Part shown: positions 60,601 through 64,000 of the stretch, one piece after another
Numbering within the stretch: position 1 is the first letter of the stretch
Layout of the letters: each line of letters begins with the position of its first letter
NCBI RefSeq assembly: GCF_040712315.1
Contig: NC_134019.1
Span: 33,885,873 to 33,949,872, forward strand
DNA length: 64,000 bases
Origin: Castanea sativa
Lineage: Eukaryota > Streptophyta > Magnoliopsida > Fagales > Fagaceae
Direction: 5' to 3'
The notes under the pieces: model-generated
What the model was told of the DNA's origin: nothing
Database searches by the model: none
Seen by the model: only the letters and a program-made list of their open reading frames with translations
Position numbers and translations under genes: made by a program

Positions 60601-63600
60601 ATTATACCTAATCAAGGAATTCAATTTCTACTCAGCCTAATTACTTTCTTTCCACCATGTAAAGATGGCTATAGGATCTTTGGCCGCAATATGTTTCTCA
60701 ATCCTCATATGAAAAGTGAACACACACCCATGTCTTTTTGCTCTCAAGTCTCTAGTTGGTGAACCATAAAAGCATTAATATTCAGCCAAATTTCTGAATC
60801 ATACACGAGGCTTCATTATTTTGCCGTATAAAGTCTTTGAAGCCGTGGCGCGCCAAAACCGAGATTGTTTCGTATTTTAAGTAACGTTATAGTTATACTG
60901 TCCATTGTCGCAAAAAGAAGAAGGAGAAGAAGAAGTAACGTTCGAGTTGTCAACGGTCCATAAATTTCCGCCACCTATATTTCACAGTTGAGACTTTTAG
61001 ACCCAGTGACAGTGACCTCATCCAATAAAATCTAGAACTCTAGTGCCACGTAACAGTTTCTTTCTTAAATTGCTCCAATTAAAAACATTTTCTTTTTATT
61101 TTCAAAAAAAAAAAAAAACACTTTCTTTTTTGCCAAGTTATCCAAAATTTGATCAATACCCACCAATGGTTAGCCAACATGAGTCCAAATTCAATTGTCA
61201 CAAGAAAAATACTATATTCACAATATTTTCACAACAAATTTTATTTGACAGATTGTTATTTGTTGTTACTAATGAGTAAGAAAGTAATTTCAATGTTAGA
61301 TTTAAATTTAAAACTTATAACAACTTATCAACTAGGATTTATTATAAAATTATTATAAAAATATTGTAAAAGTAGTCATTCTCTTATCACAAAACTTGAT
61401 GAGCCAAATTTGAGTATAAATGAATAATAATAGCCTAATTAATTTAGTAATTCTTTCTTTCATCAAAACTTGATGTTGAAGTGTCATAGTCTTGACTGAC
61501 ACTTGGCGGTCTGTATGGCCCCACAACTTAATTTAAAATATTGTACTAGCTTTTATTAGGCGGTTAATAGTGTTTCACAACTTGATTTGAATTGGCTAAA
61601 TATTTTGATCTAGTTTCAGTATCCAAATCAAACTAAAGAAATTGAAATGTGGGGTTTTTTTTTTTTTTTTTTTTTTGTGTATGTGTTTCTTTTTGAAGAC
61701 AAGCAAATAAGAATTTTTATGTAGATACTCTTGATTAAACACTCCAATTTCAGAGAGAGAGAGAGAGGGAGAGAGAGAACTCTTCAAAAAATCAAAATTT
61801 TCACCATAAAAATATTGTAATGCAATAGTTTATGTTATCTTAGTGGGTATTTTGTCAGCAAGTAATCTGTTTGTTGTGAATTTTAAGTCGAGCCAAATGA
61901 GCTGATACAAGCATAACATACTCAATGCGTCACCAATATCCTTAGATTCTGAAGGAACAACACAAATTAGCTTTGGTGGGAAAAGAACCAAATTGTAGAG
62001 ATTATCTCACACAGATTTATTCATTGTATGTAGAATTGCTGCTGGTAGGTAAGAAAGTATTAAGTTCTTCATAGTAGCTATTTTGAATATTTGAACCACA
62101 TCTTTGTAGAGAAGCTGACTAAGTGCAATGACCCAAGTTGCCTTAGTTATTAATTCTGGTATCTCATTCCTCTTAACCTTGATTTTTTATTTGAATTGAA
62201 ATTTGAAATTGAAAATCGACATTTAGAAAGAATTTTTAGTAAAATTTTGTACTTGAAGTTCCACTTGCTAGCTGATTACTAATAATAAGTTATCAAGGAA
62301 AAAAAAATTTAGTTGCCTTAATCTAAAACTGATTATATGTAAACTGAAAATATTAATTCCAAAATACTAATCAAAATTATTCAAGAAAAATGGCTTCTCA
62401 AGAGTCTCAACTTTTTTCCTATATGTTCATATACAATAACTTATGCTGGTAGGATTGATTTTAGTTCTTATAACTGAAAATATTACTCCCAAAATACTAA
62501 TAATAATAAATAAATAAAAATTAATTAGCTTATTCAAATTGCAATAGCTTATTCTGGTACTTGTATTATTGTATATTATTATGGTACTAGTAGAGTGTGT
62601 ACTATGTAGAGTGTAGACACAAGCACACGTAGCTATACATTAATCTCAACACCTTGCCCTACCATGATAGAAAATTTATTTAGGCAAAAGATATATGTTT
62701 CTCTATATATAGTTATAAAATCATCTCTTGAAATGTCAAATATTCTCTGCCAATTTTATATTTAGTTTTACCTTCTTCTATTTTTTTTATTATTACTTTC
62801 TACTATTTAATTAGTCCTATTTGTTATTCGACCAGCAAATAACAATAATGAATGTTCATTATTGCTGTTAGCTAGGCATGAAAAATGGGAAATGCAATAC
62901 GTGTCCACCAATAGATACACATACATATGCAAGATACTAAGATCGTACCATGTGACTCTCATCAATAATAAAACATATAATATACGTACGCTAGATGCAA
63001 AATTCCGAGACACTTGGCTCCACATACACCAAGGTATTCTCAATTTCTAGCATTTGTAAAACTTGTACCAAACTGTCTTTAATTAGAAGGAAGAAATCAT
63101 TACAATATACAACAACGGAAGTCAAAGTTAGCACAAGCATAGATATATTATGAATATGTGGCACTGTTTTATTAAATCTGTAGTATTACTCAATAGTTTT
63201 GTCATCCGCTGATTATGAAACACATGCAATTCCCATGCTATATAACACATGATCTCACTTATAAATAAATGAAATTATATGTTATTGCTATAAACCATTT
63301 AAGAAGCACGATTAAATAAGCTAGAAAATTCAGAATTTTGGCAAGTGTAAACATGATGCTCTTCCTGAAACTTTGTACAACTTTAGGACTTGATCAAACA
63401 AGTACTGCACCAAACCGTTGAACAAAATTCTAAAGCTATATATATATTTTGAACGCATGCAATCTGATAAAGTTAAATTATATTAGTATTACATAAGCAA
63501 GAAAATTGGTAATGGGGAGCATATCTTAAAAATACATACATAGAACATGTGTGGGTGGGTGGTCTTTATTGCTTTTCAGACTAACTTTGGAGCTTAATAT

Positions 63601-64000
63601 GTCTGCTAATTATCAGTCAAGTTCCCATGCCACCAAACAGAACTTTAAGCTAGAAGATTATTTAAAAAGCAATCAAATCTCTTTCAAAATAACGTGATTA
63701 CATCAAGAAAGAAGAATTTGTAATAGGGAACACGTTACAGCATGAGTATATTATATTAATTTGATTAATTATTGAATTTGAATGTCACTTTGGGTTTTGT
63801 CTAGTGACCATCAAACATGTTTAATTATGTGCTATTCAACAAAAATCTTCTGCAAAATATGTATATTTTTTTGAGAGATTACGTGTGATTGACATGTATA
63901 AATGCGGTAGTAGAATTATTGGAAAAAAAGTTAATATAAAATCGGGCTAAACTAGGCAAGTGTCCATACAGCTGTTACCATATTGAGTAATTAGCTCTAC
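60601..64000. other. AT-rich intergenic DNA, no gene seen
   Basis: Contains a GGCGCGCC string at about 60848, an A-run near 61105, a T-run at about 61657-61675 and a (GA)n tract at 61751-61779. A short MITE-like AT-rich piece lies near 61190-61380. I find no coding or RNA gene on either strand. Confidence 0.5.

Noticed and set aside
60845..60855. GGCGCGCC as a regulatory site
   Set aside because: A single GC-rich string with no neighbouring gene or promoter context.
1..64000. CRISPR array, operons or other prokaryotic features, and tRNA genes
   Set aside because: The window is plant nuclear DNA; no regularly spaced repeat-spacer pattern and no tRNA with A and B boxes was seen.

Overview
Nuclear DNA from a plant: AT-rich, intron-containing genes, LTR retrotransposons, L1-type LINE pieces, MITEs and an endogenous pararetrovirus. 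A woody eudicot, perhaps Fagales (oak/chestnut/beech relatives), is my guess from repeat families that look familiar; the sequence alone does not prove it.

Layout. (1) 1-6723, + strand: a complete 14-exon gene for mitochondrial import subunit TIM44, 529 codons, with every splice junction in phase. (2) 7567-9547, - strand: a truncated Ty1-copia element (gag piece, primer-binding site, one LTR). (3) 9549-17970: a tandem array of four complete units and one partial unit, about 1.83-1.88 kb each. Each carries a promoter, an exon almost identical to TIM44 exon 1, the same intron and a short private exon 2. Spliced, this gives an 81-residue protein that looks like a mitochondrial presequence. Units 1 and 2 are intact; units 3-5 have lost the start codon; unit 5 is broken by a 1361-bp solo LTR (17971-19331). 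(4) 19350-about 22750, - strand: decayed movement-protein/coat-protein part of an endogenous caulimovirid, joined to the broken end of unit 5. (5) 23675-25139: a Tourist-like MITE and an L1-type LINE piece. (6) 25300-34416: a TIR element of about 1.24 kb split by a 7871-bp Sirevirus-like retroelement with two LTRs, gag and an envelope-like ORF but no pol. (7) 35048-35640: another LINE piece and a short tandem repeat. (8) 37900-42171: a CrRLK1L (FERONIA-like) receptor-kinase pseudogene with a frameshift, a nonsense codon and a 1.73-kb insertion. The insertion is an inverted copy of the unit in (3) joined to a Ty3/gypsy gag piece. (9) 42856-52622: a MITE-rich stretch with a solo LTR inside a MITE, a MITE with a 9-bp target duplication, a U2 snRNA pseudogene and a run of three related MITEs. 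(10) 54576-56036, - strand: an intact, intronless seven-bladed WD40 gene of the JINGUBANG type. (11) 56270-64000: AT-rich intergenic DNA with simple repeats and one duplicated MITE-like segment.

Only TIM44 and the WD40 gene look like ordinary functional genes. The most unusual part is the multiplied presequence gene next to TIM44. It shares promoter-proximal sequence, exon 1 and intron 1 with TIM44, and the similarity stops about 8 bases into exon 2. This suggests that TIM44 acquired its presequence exon from this family, or gave it to the family.
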